This document shows, piece by piece, positions 51,204 through 59,851 of a stretch of 64,000 nucleotides of DNA (its first letter is position 1; every line of letters begins with the position of its first letter). Source of the DNA: Guptibacillus algicola (GTDB lineage Bacteria > Bacillota > Bacilli > Bacillales > Guptibacillaceae); assembly GCF_020171805.1 (NCBI RefSeq), contig NZ_JAIVAF010000001.1:372001-436000 (forward strand), given 5' to 3'. The notes beneath the pieces were generated by a model. That model ran no database searches and was not told the origin of the DNA. It was given only the letters and a program-made list of their open reading frames with translations. The position numbers and the translations under genes were made by a program.

Positions 51204-52224
51204 AAGTGCTTTTTATTTTTGTTAGCAACAATTCTAAAAGTAATTTCTTCTCCATTTGCCCGGTTTTCATTTCGTAATCTGTTTCGGCAATCTGATCCAA
51301 AATATACAGTAGTTGATCTTCATTAAAGGCCTTACTCTGTTGATGAGCAATCTTAACTGCGTACGGATGCAACTTAAGCTGTGAAGCCATTTGCTTTTGC
51401 CCGTATCCTCTTTTAGCAAGTTCACTCACCTGATAAATAATACGAAATTGTCGTCCGATGAGGGATAAAATTTTGATCGGCTCTTCATTAATTTTCAACA
51501 GATCATACAAGATTCGAAAGGCTGTGTTCAAATCTTTTCTTACGATCCGATCAATGAGTGCAAAAATATCATTCTCGAGCGTTCTAGCCACAAGCAAATC
51601 CACAACTTCTTCGTTAACGGTTCCGCCCTCTCCCACATAAAGAGCCATCTTATCGATTTCTTGTTTTAATAGCATGAGATGACTACCGATCAACTGTACT
51701 AATCGCTCTTCCCCTGCTTTATCTAACGTTACATGAAGTTCCCTCGCTCGCTGTTGCAGCCAATCACCAAGGTGACGATCTTCTAGCGCCTCCGCTTTAA
51801 CAAAGGCTCCCGCTTTTTTTAGTGATTTCACTAATTTTTTTCGCTCATCTAACTTTTCATATGGAGCTTCAATAATGAGAATAGTAAACGGAGAAGGGTT
51901 ACCTGCATAATTCACTAACGAATCGAGATTATGCTCTACTTTACTCTTATCTTTGACAGCAGTGAGGAAAGATGGGTTCTTTAACACCACTACTCTTTTC
52001 TCGCCTAGAAACGGCATCGTTTCCGCCTCTTCGATTGCTTCTTGAACAGGCGTTTCGTTCAAATCATATGTAGCTAGTCCAAATTCTCTTTCTTCCTTAG
52101 GCAGTCCCTTATCGATGATTAGTTTTACAAGGTCATTTATTAAAAACGCTTCCGTACCCGTTAGTAAATAGACAGGATCTAAATTACCTTGCTTTATTTT
52201 CTTTTTAATTTCCGAAACGGACAT
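51202..52224 (-). CDS. holA: DNA polymerase III subunit delta
   Basis: 340 residues. Clamp-loader delta subunit (YqeN): N-terminal AAA-like domain (YLLTGTEAFLINDLVKLI; FLGEKRVVVLKNPSFL) lacking a Walker A motif, as usual for delta, and helical C-terminal collar domain (about 210-335). It opens the beta sliding clamp with DnaX and delta prime. ATG 52224 has AGGTG eight bases upstream and is preferred to a GTG three codons earlier. An attenuator-like leader lies 70-150 bases upstream. Confidence 0.93.
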   Translation of the reverse strand: MSVSEIKKKIKQGNLDPVYLLTGTEAFLINDLVKLIIDKGLPKEEREFGLATYDLNETPVQEAIEEAETMPFLGEKRVVVLKNPSFLTAVKDKSKVEHNLDSLVNYAGNPSPFTILIIEAPYEKLDERKKLVKSLKKAGAFVKAEALEDRHLGDWLQQRARELHVTLDKAGEERLVQLIGSHLMLLKQEIDKMALYVGEGGTVNEEVVDLLVARTLENDIFALIDRIVRKDLNTAFRILYDLLKINEEPIKILSLIGRQFRIIYQVSELAKRGYGQKQMASQLKLHPYAVKIAHQQSKAFNEDQLLYILDQIAETDYEMKTGQMEKKLLLELLLTKIKST

Positions 52225-52296
52225 AATCTGCACACCTCAATTTTCGTTTGTCCATTTCTATCCTAATCGGTGACTACGTCATTGGCAAGCATAAAA

Positions 52297-52375
52297 GGGA
52301 AGCCGGCTACAGTCACCAGCCTCCCATTTATAGTAAACGCTGGTGAGAGGGGCCTAGGACTCCCGCCCACCAACG
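52297..52375 (-). promoter_or_regulatory. Attenuator-like leader RNA upstream of holA
   Basis: On the minus strand three stems can form. First, a hairpin (52375-52338): CGTTGGTGGG-C-GGG pairs with CCC-T-CTCACCAGCG (13 pairs, one mismatch; loop AGTCCTAGGC). Second, an intrinsic terminator (52325-52297): GGGAGGCTGG / CCGGCTTCCC followed by TTTT. Third, an alternative stem TCACCAGC (52346-52339) with GCTGGTGA (52321-52314 region), eight perfect pairs, which would disrupt both others. This is the geometry of an anti-antiterminator, antiterminator and terminator. The ligand or trans factor is unknown and no known riboswitch or T-box core is recognised. Confidence 0.55.
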
Positions 52376-52392
52376 ATATTCTGTTGTAGTAG

Positions 52393-52406
52393 ATAGGATA
52401 TCCTAT
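52393..52406. repeat. 14-bp perfect palindrome upstream of the holA leader
   Basis: ATAGGATATCCTAT, a perfect 14-bp palindrome in the region where the holA promoter should lie (TTGTCA on the minus strand at 52425-52430, possible -10 TAGGAT at 52400-52405). Could be an operator. Confidence 0.4.
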
Positions 52407-52629
52407 GCGGAGATAAACTATAGGTGACAACTCTTTACAGGAAAGGGAGCGAATTCATTCTTAACCCAATATTCTTCAAAATGACACATATCATATATCC
52501 CTATAAAGACATCTTAAATAAAACATGTTACAATATTGATTGAAATGCACCTGTAAAAACACCTTCATACATAACGACTACGAAGGTAGTTGATTGATTA
52601 TACTAACAGGGAAGCAGGAGGGAAGGCTA

Positions 52630-52761
52630 ATGAACGAGTTTGAAAAAGATGTTCAGCATAAGTCCAATGACGCGGTCGAATCTGCAGTTGGATTTGTTGT
52701 ACCATTTCTATTCTTTTCCATCATTTTCTTCACGGCTGTCGCTATTAAAGCAATCAGCTAA
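52630..52761 (+). CDS. yqzM: Small membrane protein YqzM
   Basis: 43 residues. Hydrophilic N-terminus MNEFEKDVQHKSNDAVESAV followed by one membrane helix (GFVVPFLFFSIIFFTAVAI in part, about 21-39). The sequence follows the pattern of B. subtilis YqzM (44 residues), and its place between comEC and holA agrees. Function unknown. GGAGGGAAGGCTA precedes the ATG; a bidirectional terminator follows directly. Confidence 0.88.
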   Translation: MNEFEKDVQHKSNDAVESAVGFVVPFLFFSIIFFTAVAIKAIS

Positions 52762-52790
52762 ATAGACTGCCTTCAAGGCAGTCTATTTTT
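52760..52790 (+). terminator. Bidirectional terminator yqzM / comEC
   Basis: Twelve-bp stem AAATAGACTGCC / GGCAGTCTATTT with a five-base loop; contains the stop codon of convergent comEC. Confidence 0.92.
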
Positions 52791-55053
52791 CATTTCGATG
52801 AACGTTCCACTCACCTCCCCACTGATCATGATAAGTGTATGTGATCGATCCATTCTCATCAGTTCTCATAACGATTGCCCCTGATTCTTTCAAGCGCTCT
52901 ACTACCCCCAGATCTGGATGACCATACCGATTGTTTTTCCCAGCCGATATGATTGCTATGTCTGGGTCGACAGCTTTTATTAATTCATCTGAGGTCGATG
53001 TGTCACTTCCATGATGCCCAACTTTAAGAACGTCAGCTTTTAGTTCAAGTTTAAGTAACTCCTTTTCTCCCCCTCCTTCCAAATCACCCATGAATAGCCA
53101 CCTATGTTCCCCAAGGTTTGCAAAAAGCACAATACTCCCATCGTTTTCTTCCTTTGTATCCATGACCTGGAGTATGGAAAATAAAGCTTCTCCAGAACGC
53201 CATGAAATACCCGGTTTGGCTTTTACAATATTTCCTCCCTTCTCTTTCGCGAAGAAAATGACTTCTTTTTCAGTGGATGTTTGTTCATCACTTCTGTCTA
53301 CAATAACGTTTTTAACTGGCACTTCACTTAAAATTCCCTTTGCGCCTCCCACATGATCAAAGTCGCCATGAGTTAACAAAAGAATATCTATCGAACGGAT
53401 TCCATTCGATTTTAAGTATGGGACAACGAAGTCTGCACCTATGTCAAAAGGATCTTTCTTTTCCTCCCAGTCTTCGACTTCTCCAAAAACCGGGACTCCA
53501 CCTGTATCGATAACAATAACTTGCCTCTGGAAAGGTAACGTGATAACGATGCAATCTCCTTGTCCGACATCTAAGAACGTTACCTTTCCATATGGATTTA
53601 CATTAGGCAGCATATATAAAACGAACATAACCAAAACCCATAAGGTCATTCCATTTACGAATTTATTTTTCTCCCATAGTAATAGCACTGTATACGAAGT
53701 ACCAAACAGTAAAAGCAGTACAATCGTTGACGGACTACCGAAAACCAATGTGAAGTGAAAATGGTTCAACCACACTAACAGCGTATGGATGAAGTCGACA
53801 ACAAATGAAAGTATAGCTGTACAAACGTAAAAAAGAGATGTTAAATGAAGAAAGCGGAGAATAGCTAATATGAAGATAGCGGGAAGGATAAAGGCAGAGA
53901 TGACTGGTACATATAAAATATTCAAAGGTAAACTAAGCGGAGATATTTCATAAAAGTGGTACAACACGAGAGGAAGTGAAATGACCTGGGCGATCATCGA
54001 TACGCTGAACAATTGTGAGAAGGGTGTAGTAAATCGTTTAAGAAGATGACTCGAAGAAATAATTAGAGCGAATGAAATAAGAAATGAGAGTTGAAATCCA
54101 ATATGATAAACAACAAATGGATTGTGGACTACTATAAGAAAACACGCAACAGAAATACCATCAAGAGGATTCGGCATTATTCGCAGCCTTAGAAGAGCAA
54201 AAATAATCATCATCATAAACGTGGCTCTCACCACTGAAGGTGCAGCTCCTGCAAAAACCATATAAAAGGGGCAACCGATAAATAGTAACTCATAAGAGCG
54301 TTGTCTGGTTACTCCTAGTCGAATAAGAATCCAGAAAGATATTCCACAGATGACACCAACGTGCAAACCTGACACAGCTAGTACATGACTTAACCCTAGC
54401 TCTCTATAGGCGGTTCCAACTTCTGAATCCATTAGGTTTCTTTCGCCAATTAACAGTGAGGCCGCAATACCTTTTAACTCATCAGGGTAGTGGTCTCTTA
54501 TGTCAAAAAAGACTTTCTGTCTAATTTGCTTTATCCCGAAGCTAGTAGGAGGCTTACATTGAGGTGGTTTATTAAGATGATAAACCCAAAAAATACGCTT
54601 ATGTTTAAGATAGCGTTGATAATTGAACTGTGATGAAGTACCTGATTCTGTTGGAGCTTCTAATGCTCCAGATAGAACACATATCGAACCCACCGAAAGG
54701 GTTTTCAAGGTTTCTTTTTCATTTTCAGAGGAGATTTGATAATTCACAATGACGTCTTCGTTAGCGGTATGATATTCAAAAGTCATTTTAGAACCATCAA
54801 TGACTGGAATCGTATGGATTTCTCCATTTAATACTTTTTCTTCACCTGAAAAGTCTGATTGGTATTGGCTTTCAATGATACCTGTATAGAAGTAGAAACA
54901 ACAAAACGTGATTAGCATATAAAGAGTTAAGCGAGGAGCTTTCCTCGCACACCATAAAATAAGAATAATTAACATTAACAATGAATAAATCGATTCTCTA
55001 TTCGTTATACCGATTAGTGCAGATGCCGATAGGAGCCAAAGTTTCCCTCTCAC
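52783..55053 (-). CDS. comEC: Competence DNA channel protein ComEC
   Basis: 756 residues. N-terminal DUF4131/OB-like part (about 30-170), the Competence membrane domain with many helices (about 195-480, starting LLIGERNLMDSEVGTAYRELG with VSGLHVG), and a C-terminal metallo-beta-lactamase-like domain (about 500-745) with LTHGDFDHVGGAKG and VLKVGHHGSDTSTS. It transports single-stranded DNA through the membrane; the last domain is thought to be the nuclease. GTG start overlapping the comEB stop (GTGA), so coupled. Length as in B. subtilis. Confidence 0.95.
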   Translation of the reverse strand: MRGKLWLLSASALIGITNRESIYSLLMLIILILWCARKAPRLTLYMLITFCCFYFYTGIIESQYQSDFSGEEKVLNGEIHTIPVIDGSKMTFEYHTANEDVIVNYQISSENEKETLKTLSVGSICVLSGALEAPTESGTSSQFNYQRYLKHKRIFWVYHLNKPPQCKPPTSFGIKQIRQKVFFDIRDHYPDELKGIAASLLIGERNLMDSEVGTAYRELGLSHVLAVSGLHVGVICGISFWILIRLGVTRQRSYELLFIGCPFYMVFAGAAPSVVRATFMMMIIFALLRLRIMPNPLDGISVACFLIVVHNPFVVYHIGFQLSFLISFALIISSSHLLKRFTTPFSQLFSVSMIAQVISLPLVLYHFYEISPLSLPLNILYVPVISAFILPAIFILAILRFLHLTSLFYVCTAILSFVVDFIHTLLVWLNHFHFTLVFGSPSTIVLLLLFGTSYTVLLLWEKNKFVNGMTLWVLVMFVLYMLPNVNPYGKVTFLDVGQGDCIVITLPFQRQVIVIDTGGVPVFGEVEDWEEKKDPFDIGADFVVPYLKSNGIRSIDILLLTHGDFDHVGGAKGILSEVPVKNVIVDRSDEQTSTEKEVIFFAKEKGGNIVKAKPGISWRSGEALFSILQVMDTKEENDGSIVLFANLGEHRWLFMGDLEGGGEKELLKLELKADVLKVGHHGSDTSTSDELIKAVDPDIAIISAGKNNRYGHPDLGVVERLKESGAIVMRTDENGSITYTYHDQWGGEWNVHRNEK

Positions 55054-55616
55054 ATCTTACTATAGAGGCTTGAGGCTTTTTCATATAATGGTCTTACCTC
55101 ATCTGAAGATACCCCTGCATCAGCTAATTTTGAAAGCAATTCAGCAGTTAGATCAAGTTTTTCTTGACTATTGTGATCAAGAATCATTTCTTCTAATTCC
55201 ACTTGACGAACTTGTACATCTGCATCTTCAAATAATTCTATTGCATATGGATGGTTTTTATAATCCGTTGCGTAAATAACAGATTTTATTCCAGCTTGGA
55301 TAATTGCCTTGCAGCAATTGATGCAAGGGAAGTGGGTAACATAAATCTCTGCTCCTGTTGTTGGAACACCGAATTTTGCACATTGAATAATTGCATTCAT
55401 TTCTGCGTGAATCGTTCTTACACAATGATTATCTATGACATAACAGCCCTCATCGATACAATGAACTCCTCCTGATACAGATCCATTGTAACCTCCTGCG
55501 ATCATCCGCTTATCCCTAACGATGGTAGCACCCACAGTTAATCGAGTACACGTACTACGCAGTGCGAGCAAATGACTTTGGGCCATGAAATACTGGTCCC
55601 ACGAAATTCGGTTCAT
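55050..55616 (-). CDS. comEB: ComE operon protein 2, dCMP deaminase family
   Basis: 188 residues. Zinc deaminase motifs HAEMNAIIQCA (about 71-81) and PCINCCKAI (about 98-106) are intact, with a further Cys/His-rich insert (CIDEGCYVIDNHC). ComEB is dispensable for transformation in B. subtilis; deoxycytidylate deamination is the family activity. AGGGGG precedes the ATG. Middle gene of comEA-comEB-comEC. Confidence 0.95.
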   Translation of the reverse strand: MNRISWDQYFMAQSHLLALRSTCTRLTVGATIVRDKRMIAGGYNGSVSGGVHCIDEGCYVIDNHCVRTIHAEMNAIIQCAKFGVPTTGAEIYVTHFPCINCCKAIIQAGIKSVIYATDYKNHPYAIELFEDADVQVRQVELEEMILDHNSQEKLDLTAELLSKLADAGVSSDEVRPLYEKASSLYSKM

Positions 55617-55684
55617 GTTATACCCCCTATGTTCTATACTCTATTGTTAAGTTTGAGTGATTTCCTCTCTGCCGTCAATCCACC

Positions 55685-56296
55685 TTATTGCACTGTTATT
55701 AAATCCTTTAATTTCTCAAAAGTCTTTTCTCCTATACCACTAATTTCTTTTAAGTCATCTATAGTACTGAAACCGCCTTGTTCTTCTCGGTAAGCAATAA
55801 TCGCTTCAGCTTTTGCAGGACCTATTCCAGGTAGCTCTTGTAACTCGGAAAGCGTTGCTTTGTTAATAGAAATTAAACCGCTATTTGCTTCAACAGAAGA
55901 AAGCTCAGAACCACCCGCTCCTTCCCCTATTACAGGAACATAAATCATCATTTCGTCTACAACTTTACCTGCCAAATTCAGCTGAGTCTGATCTGCTTCT
56001 TCCAAAAAACCTCCTGCTCGAGTGATGATATCTTTTACCCTAGCATCGCTTTTCAGCTCATAGACCCCAGGTTTAACGACCGCACCTTTCACATCGACCA
56101 TTATGTATTCAGGTTCCTTTTCCCTTACCTCTTCATTACCGTTCTCTTCTTCCTCAACTACTGCTTCTTCGATTAAGAAGTCATTCTCTACTTTTTCAGA
56201 AGATAGATAGATCACACAAAGACAAACAGCTATTGTTAACAACGATACTCCAGCAATTGCTTTCTCACGAGAAGAGAGGCTTTTCAACAACTCCAA
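55685..56296 (-). CDS. comEA: Competence DNA receptor ComEA
   Basis: 203 residues. N-terminal membrane anchor (about 14-31), an acidic linker (EEAVVEEEENGNEEVREKEPE type), an SLBB/oligomerisation domain (about 65-120) and a C-terminal double helix-hairpin-helix DNA-binding domain (about 138-203, SINKATLSELQELPGIGPAKAEAII in part). It binds incoming double-stranded DNA outside the cell. TTG start with AAAGGAA nine bases upstream. First gene of the comE operon, divergent from comER. Confidence 0.95.
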   Translation of the reverse strand: MELLKSLSSREKAIAGVSLLTIAVCLCVIYLSSEKVENDFLIEEAVVEEEENGNEEVREKEPEYIMVDVKGAVVKPGVYELKSDARVKDIITRAGGFLEEADQTQLNLAGKVVDEMMIYVPVIGEGAGGSELSSVEANSGLISINKATLSELQELPGIGPAKAEAIIAYREEQGGFSTIDDLKEISGIGEKTFEKLKDLITVQ

Positions 56297-56395
56297 CTTT
56301 TTTCATTCCTTTCGAAAAAATGATCAAGAAACATAAAATGTGCTATACCGTCATATCTATTTAGGAGAAATGCGTGTGGAAGGAGGGGAAGCTAA

Positions 56396-57232
56396 TTGAA
56401 AATCGGGGTGATTGGCACCGGAAATATGGGCACGATCCTAATATCTTCCTTTATTGACTCATGCGCAGTAAAGCCTTCACAGCTTATTATCAATAACCGC
56501 ACAAGTAAAAAAGCGCATACTTTAAAGAAGCAGTATAAAGGAATTCACGTAGCTCAAAATGCAGAAGAAATCATTCGAAATTCGGAAATCATCTTTATTT
56601 GTGTAAAGCCTCATGAATATTTCCCTTTGCTGAAAAGCATCCGTAATGAGTTGAAAGATGATCAACTTGTCGTATCCATTACGAGCCCTATCCAGGTCAG
56701 GGAGCTCGAAACATTTGTATCATGTGATGTGGCAAGAGCAATCCCAAGTATCACAAATCGAGCTCTGAGTGGGGCTTCACTTGTAACGTTTAGCAATCGG
56801 TGCTCAGAAGTTAACAAGGAAAAGTTACTGTATCTCATGTCACAAATCTCCACCCCTATCGAAACGGAAGAGGAAGTGACAAGAGTTTCTTCAGATCTTG
56901 CAAGCTGTGGTCCAGCCTTCTTAAGTTACTTGATCAAGAAGTTTATTGACGGTGCAGTTGATGAAACAGATATTTCTAGGGAACAGGCTACGATTCTAGC
57001 TACAGAAATGCTAATTGGGATGGGCAAACTGTTAGAAAAAGATTATTTCTCGCTGGAAACTCTTCAGAAGAAAGTTACTGTTAAAGGAGGGGTAACCGGA
57101 GAAGGATTGAAGGTTCTTGAACACGAAACAGGAGACATGTTTAATCAAGTGATTCAAAGTACGCACAGAAAGTTCGATGAAGATAGAAAAGGAATTAAAA
57201 CGCAGTTTAAAGAAGAAACGAGACAAAATTAG
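56396..57232 (+). CDS. comER: Late competence protein ComER (P5C reductase-like)
   Basis: 278 residues. N-terminal Rossmann domain (IGVIGTGNMGTILI, residues 2-15) and C-terminal dimerisation domain with SCGPAFLSYLI and TVKGGVTGEGL, the pyrroline-5-carboxylate reductase pattern. In B. subtilis ComER is divergent from comEA and affects sporulation and biofilm formation rather than proline synthesis. TTG start with GGAGGGG upstream. A true proline enzyme cannot be excluded by sequence alone, but context favours ComER. Confidence 0.9.
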   Translation: MKIGVIGTGNMGTILISSFIDSCAVKPSQLIINNRTSKKAHTLKKQYKGIHVAQNAEEIIRNSEIIFICVKPHEYFPLLKSIRNELKDDQLVVSITSPIQVRELETFVSCDVARAIPSITNRALSGASLVTFSNRCSEVNKEKLLYLMSQISTPIETEEEVTRVSSDLASCGPAFLSYLIKKFIDGAVDETDISREQATILATEMLIGMGKLLEKDYFSLETLQKKVTVKGGVTGEGLKVLEHETGDMFNQVIQSTHRKFDEDRKGIKTQFKEETRQN

Positions 57233-57290
57233 GTGATCACGACAGTAACAGTGTATATTCTCCTTTCATTGGCTAACTCCTCTTATTGAA

Positions 57291-57324
57291 CAAAAAAAGG
57301 TTGATTTCGATCGAAATCAACCTT
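57291..57324 (-). terminator. Terminator of the yqeG-yqeM operon
   Basis: 28-bp perfect palindrome AAGGTTGATTTCGA / TCGAAATCAACCTT, followed on the minus strand by TTTTT; overlaps the yqeM stop and may also serve comER. Confidence 0.88.
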
Positions 57325-58051
57325 CTTTGCATGCTCTAAAAAATATTCTCTCGGAGTTATCGGTAGGAGAAAGGTCAGAAAAATCAGCGGTAACACTGAG
57401 ATTACTGAATCCTGCTTCACGTAACCATTCAGTGTATTCTTCAACTAAAAACGTTCTTTGTAGATGCATTTCATCAAATCGCTCATACAATCCTTCCTCG
57501 TTCTCAAGGAAAAAGCTTAAATCATGTTCAACAGAGCCTTTTTCCTCTCCTTCGAAGCTATTCCAAATATATGAGATTTCCTCATCATTACTTGCAAATG
57601 TATGACCTACGAAAAGGTTGGTGATTTTGTGCATGGAATGTACATCAAATAGCAAAACCCCACCAGGGTTTAGATGGTCATATATTCTAGCAAATGTGGA
57701 TTTTACACCGTGTTCATCCGTAATATAGTTTAACGAATCACAAAAAATTGTAACCACATCATAGCGTTCAGCTGTCTCTAGGTCACGCATATCTTGTTGA
57801 ATGAACCGAACGTTCAAGCTATGTCTGATTGCTTTGTCATGTGCAACAGAAAGCATTTGCTCTGAAAGGTCTACAGCTGTTACGTCAAACCCCTTATCAG
57901 CGAGCCTTACCGAACACTCACCCGTGCCACACCCTAAATCTAATACTTTGCCAGACCCGCGCTCATTTAAAACTAATTCCGTCCACTTATCATAAGGTGC
58001 CTCATCCATGAGTCGATCATAGACATATGAAAACTGTTCATAAGAATCCAT
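57317..58051 (-). CDS. yqeM: SAM-dependent methyltransferase YqeM
   Basis: 244 residues. Class I methyltransferase: motif I VLDLGCGTGECSVRLA (about 35-50), VTAVDLSEQML near 55, FDVHSMHK. Substrate unknown. Last gene of the eight-gene operon; its ATG is one base after the rsfS stop. The B. subtilis YqeM is in the same place. Confidence 0.88.
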   Translation of the reverse strand: MDSYEQFSYVYDRLMDEAPYDKWTELVLNERGSGKVLDLGCGTGECSVRLADKGFDVTAVDLSEQMLSVAHDKAIRHSLNVRFIQQDMRDLETAERYDVVTIFCDSLNYITDEHGVKSTFARIYDHLNPGGVLLFDVHSMHKITNLFVGHTFASNDEEISYIWNSFEGEEKGSVEHDLSFFLENEEGLYERFDEMHLQRTFLVEEYTEWLREAGFSNLSVTADFSDLSPTDNSERIFFRACKEG

Positions 58052-58052
58052 A

Positions 58053-58406
58053 TTACGCTAGTATTTCATTTAAAGGAAGATGTGGAGCATCTCCCCATAG
58101 CTTTTCTAGATTGTAATAATTTCGCTCGTCTTTATGGAAGATATGGACAATAACGGATCCTAAATCGACAAGCACCCAACGTGCTTGATCGTATCCTTCA
58201 AGTCTTTTCACATCCATCCCCTGCTCTAAAGCTTGGTTTTTGACTTCTGTTGCAATCGCTTGAACTTGTTTCTCAGAATTACCGTGACAGATTAAGAAAT
58301 AATCTGCGATTAAAGAAACACCATTCATGTTTAGCGCGATAATATCTTCTGCTCGTTTATCATCAGCTGCTTTTGCAGCCAACGTAATCATGTTCGTTTC
58401 TTCCAT
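58053..58406 (-). CDS. rsfS: Ribosomal silencing factor RsfS
   Basis: 117 residues. Iojap/RsfS family with DYFLICHGNSEKQVQAIA and YDQARWVLVDLGSVIVHIF (in part). It binds L14 and blocks subunit joining when nutrients fall, and acts in ribosome biogenesis. GGGAGA precedes the ATG. Within yqeK-rsfS-yqeM. Confidence 0.95.
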   Translation of the reverse strand: MEETNMITLAAKAADDKRAEDIIALNMNGVSLIADYFLICHGNSEKQVQAIATEVKNQALEQGMDVKRLEGYDQARWVLVDLGSVIVHIFHKDERNYYNLEKLWGDAPHLPLNEILA

Positions 58407-58429
58407 TTGTTTCTCCCTTCTCTCTTCAG

Positions 58430-58990
58430 CTAAGCTTTTACAAGATTATTGTACGTATCAAGCGTTGCTGGATAAACAGGTTGATTTTTCTTCATCAGAA
58501 AGTTCACCGTGTTTTTTAGTGACTGAACGATGGCTTTATCAAGATCTTCACGTGATAGTTCTCTAACTTCTTCCACACCCGGAAATTTTCTTCCTGGTTC
58601 AATATAGTCAGCTAGAAATACACACTTCTCAATAATAGTCATGTTAGGGCGGCCGGATGTGTGATAATGAATAGCATTAAGGATATCTTCATCGTTGATA
58701 CCTATTTCTCTTTTCACAAGAATTGCACCTACAGGAGCATGAAGTAGCTCTGTAGAATAATCTAGCAAGTCGTTAGACAACCCATGTTCCTTAACAATCT
58801 GCCTCATTTCATCTTTTGGACGAAACTTGGCATAGTCATGAAAGATAGCTGCTATTTCTGTCTTCTTCACATCTGCGCCATACATCTTTGCAAGTTCGAT
58901 TGCTGTATCTGTAACCCCTATCGTATGTTCATACCGATGATCTGTTAGGTGTGGTTTTACAAGCTGTAATGCCTCGTCTCTATTCATCAT
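58430..58990 (-). CDS. yqeK: HD-domain Ap4A hydrolase YqeK
   Basis: 186 residues. HD phosphohydrolase: RYEHTIGVTDTA (metal His), FHDYAKF (HD, about 49), HAPVGAILV, HYHTSGRPNM. The YqeK family symmetrically cleaves diadenosine tetraphosphate. It overlaps the end of nadD; two adjacent ATGs are possible starts. GGAAGGG lies five bases upstream of the first. Confidence 0.93.
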   Translation of the reverse strand: MMNRDEALQLVKPHLTDHRYEHTIGVTDTAIELAKMYGADVKKTEIAAIFHDYAKFRPKDEMRQIVKEHGLSNDLLDYSTELLHAPVGAILVKREIGINDEDILNAIHYHTSGRPNMTIIEKCVFLADYIEPGRKFPGVEEVRELSREDLDKAIVQSLKNTVNFLMKKNQPVYPATLDTYNNLVKA

Positions 58991-59561
58991 ACAATCCCTT
59001 CCTCACAATATAATTTCGGACAGAATCAGTTAGCAAGTACCGTCCACTCCTACCAAACTTTATTGCGTCCCTAATTATACTGGAGGATACGTCAATCTGA
59101 GGGACATCCACTAACGTTACACTTTTAGTTTCTTCCCCCGGTTCATATCCAGGACGATTGACACCTATGAAAGAGATCATGCGAGAAAGTTCTTCGATTC
59201 GGTGCCAATTCGGTAAGTCCTCTATCATATCTCCCCCGACGATGAAATGAAAATCAATGTCGGGATAGCTCTTCTTCAATATTTCAATTGTATCAACCGT
59301 GTATGAACGCCCATTTCTTTCAAACTCAACCAACGAGATTTTAAATGAAGGGTTTCCTTCTATTGCCCGCTGCACCATTTCAGCTCTATGATGATTATCG
59401 CTCACCTTGCCATTTTTATGAGGGGGAAGGTGAGTAGGCATGAACCACACTTCATCCAACTGACATTCTTCAAGAACTCCCTGAGCGAGTGTTAAATGTC
59501 CGATATGCGGTGGGTCAAACGTTCCTCCTAAGAGACCAACTCTCATCTTATTAGCTACCAT
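58980..59561 (-). CDS. nadD: Nicotinate-nucleotide adenylyltransferase
   Basis: 193 residues. Nucleotidylyltransferase fold: GGTFDPPHIGHL (about 12-23) and the C-terminal VSSSIIRD (ISSTxxR-type). It makes NaAD in NAD synthesis. The ATG at 59561 overlaps the yhbY stop (TAATG), suggesting coupling; an ATG five codons inside (59546, MRVGLLGG) agrees better with homologue lengths, and neither has a strong site. Confidence 0.94.
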   Translation of the reverse strand: MVANKMRVGLLGGTFDPPHIGHLTLAQGVLEECQLDEVWFMPTHLPPHKNGKVSDNHHRAEMVQRAIEGNPSFKISLVEFERNGRSYTVDTIEILKKSYPDIDFHFIVGGDMIEDLPNWHRIEELSRMISFIGVNRPGYEPGEETKSVTLVDVPQIDVSSSIIRDAIKFGRSGRYLLTDSVRNYIVRKGLYDE

Positions 59562-59851
59562 TATGGAAGAATAATTTCTTTGTTCTCTTTTGATTCTTTA
59601 TAAAGGACGATTGTGTTTCCGATAATCTGTACGAGCTCAGCGTCAGCTTCACTTGATAGTTCTTGTCCTACCGTATTGCGATCCTCATCACAGTTCTGTA
59701 GGATGCTTACCTTTATTAGTTCCCTAGCTTCTAATGCTTCCTCAATTTGTTGCACCATATTTTCATTCACACCACTTTTACCAACTTGAAAAATTGGATT
59801 AAGATGATGAGCTTTTGAACGTAAAAATCTTTTTTGTTTACCTGTTAACAT
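59561..59851 (-). CDS. yhbY: CRS1-YhbY RNA-binding protein
   Basis: 96 residues. Single CRM domain with LTGKQKRFLRSKAHHLNPI and the GxxG-like KSGVNE; binds pre-50S rRNA. It overlaps the aroE stop (TAATG) and the nadD start, so the three are translationally chained. GGAGG precedes the ATG. Equivalent to B. subtilis YqeI. Confidence 0.93.
   Translation of the reverse strand: MLTGKQKRFLRSKAHHLNPIFQVGKSGVNENMVQQIEEALEARELIKVSILQNCDEDRNTVGQELSSEADAELVQIIGNTIVLYKESKENKEIILP

Noticed and set aside
52297-52375. T-box or known riboswitch upstream of holA
   Set aside because: The T-box antiterminator motif (TGGnACCGCG) is absent and no known aptamer core was recognised; kept only as an unclassified attenuator-like leader.
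56396-57232. ProC (proline biosynthesis) for the P5C reductase-like gene
   Set aside because: Divergent position from comEA is that of ComER; sequence alone does not decide, so ComER is preferred by context.
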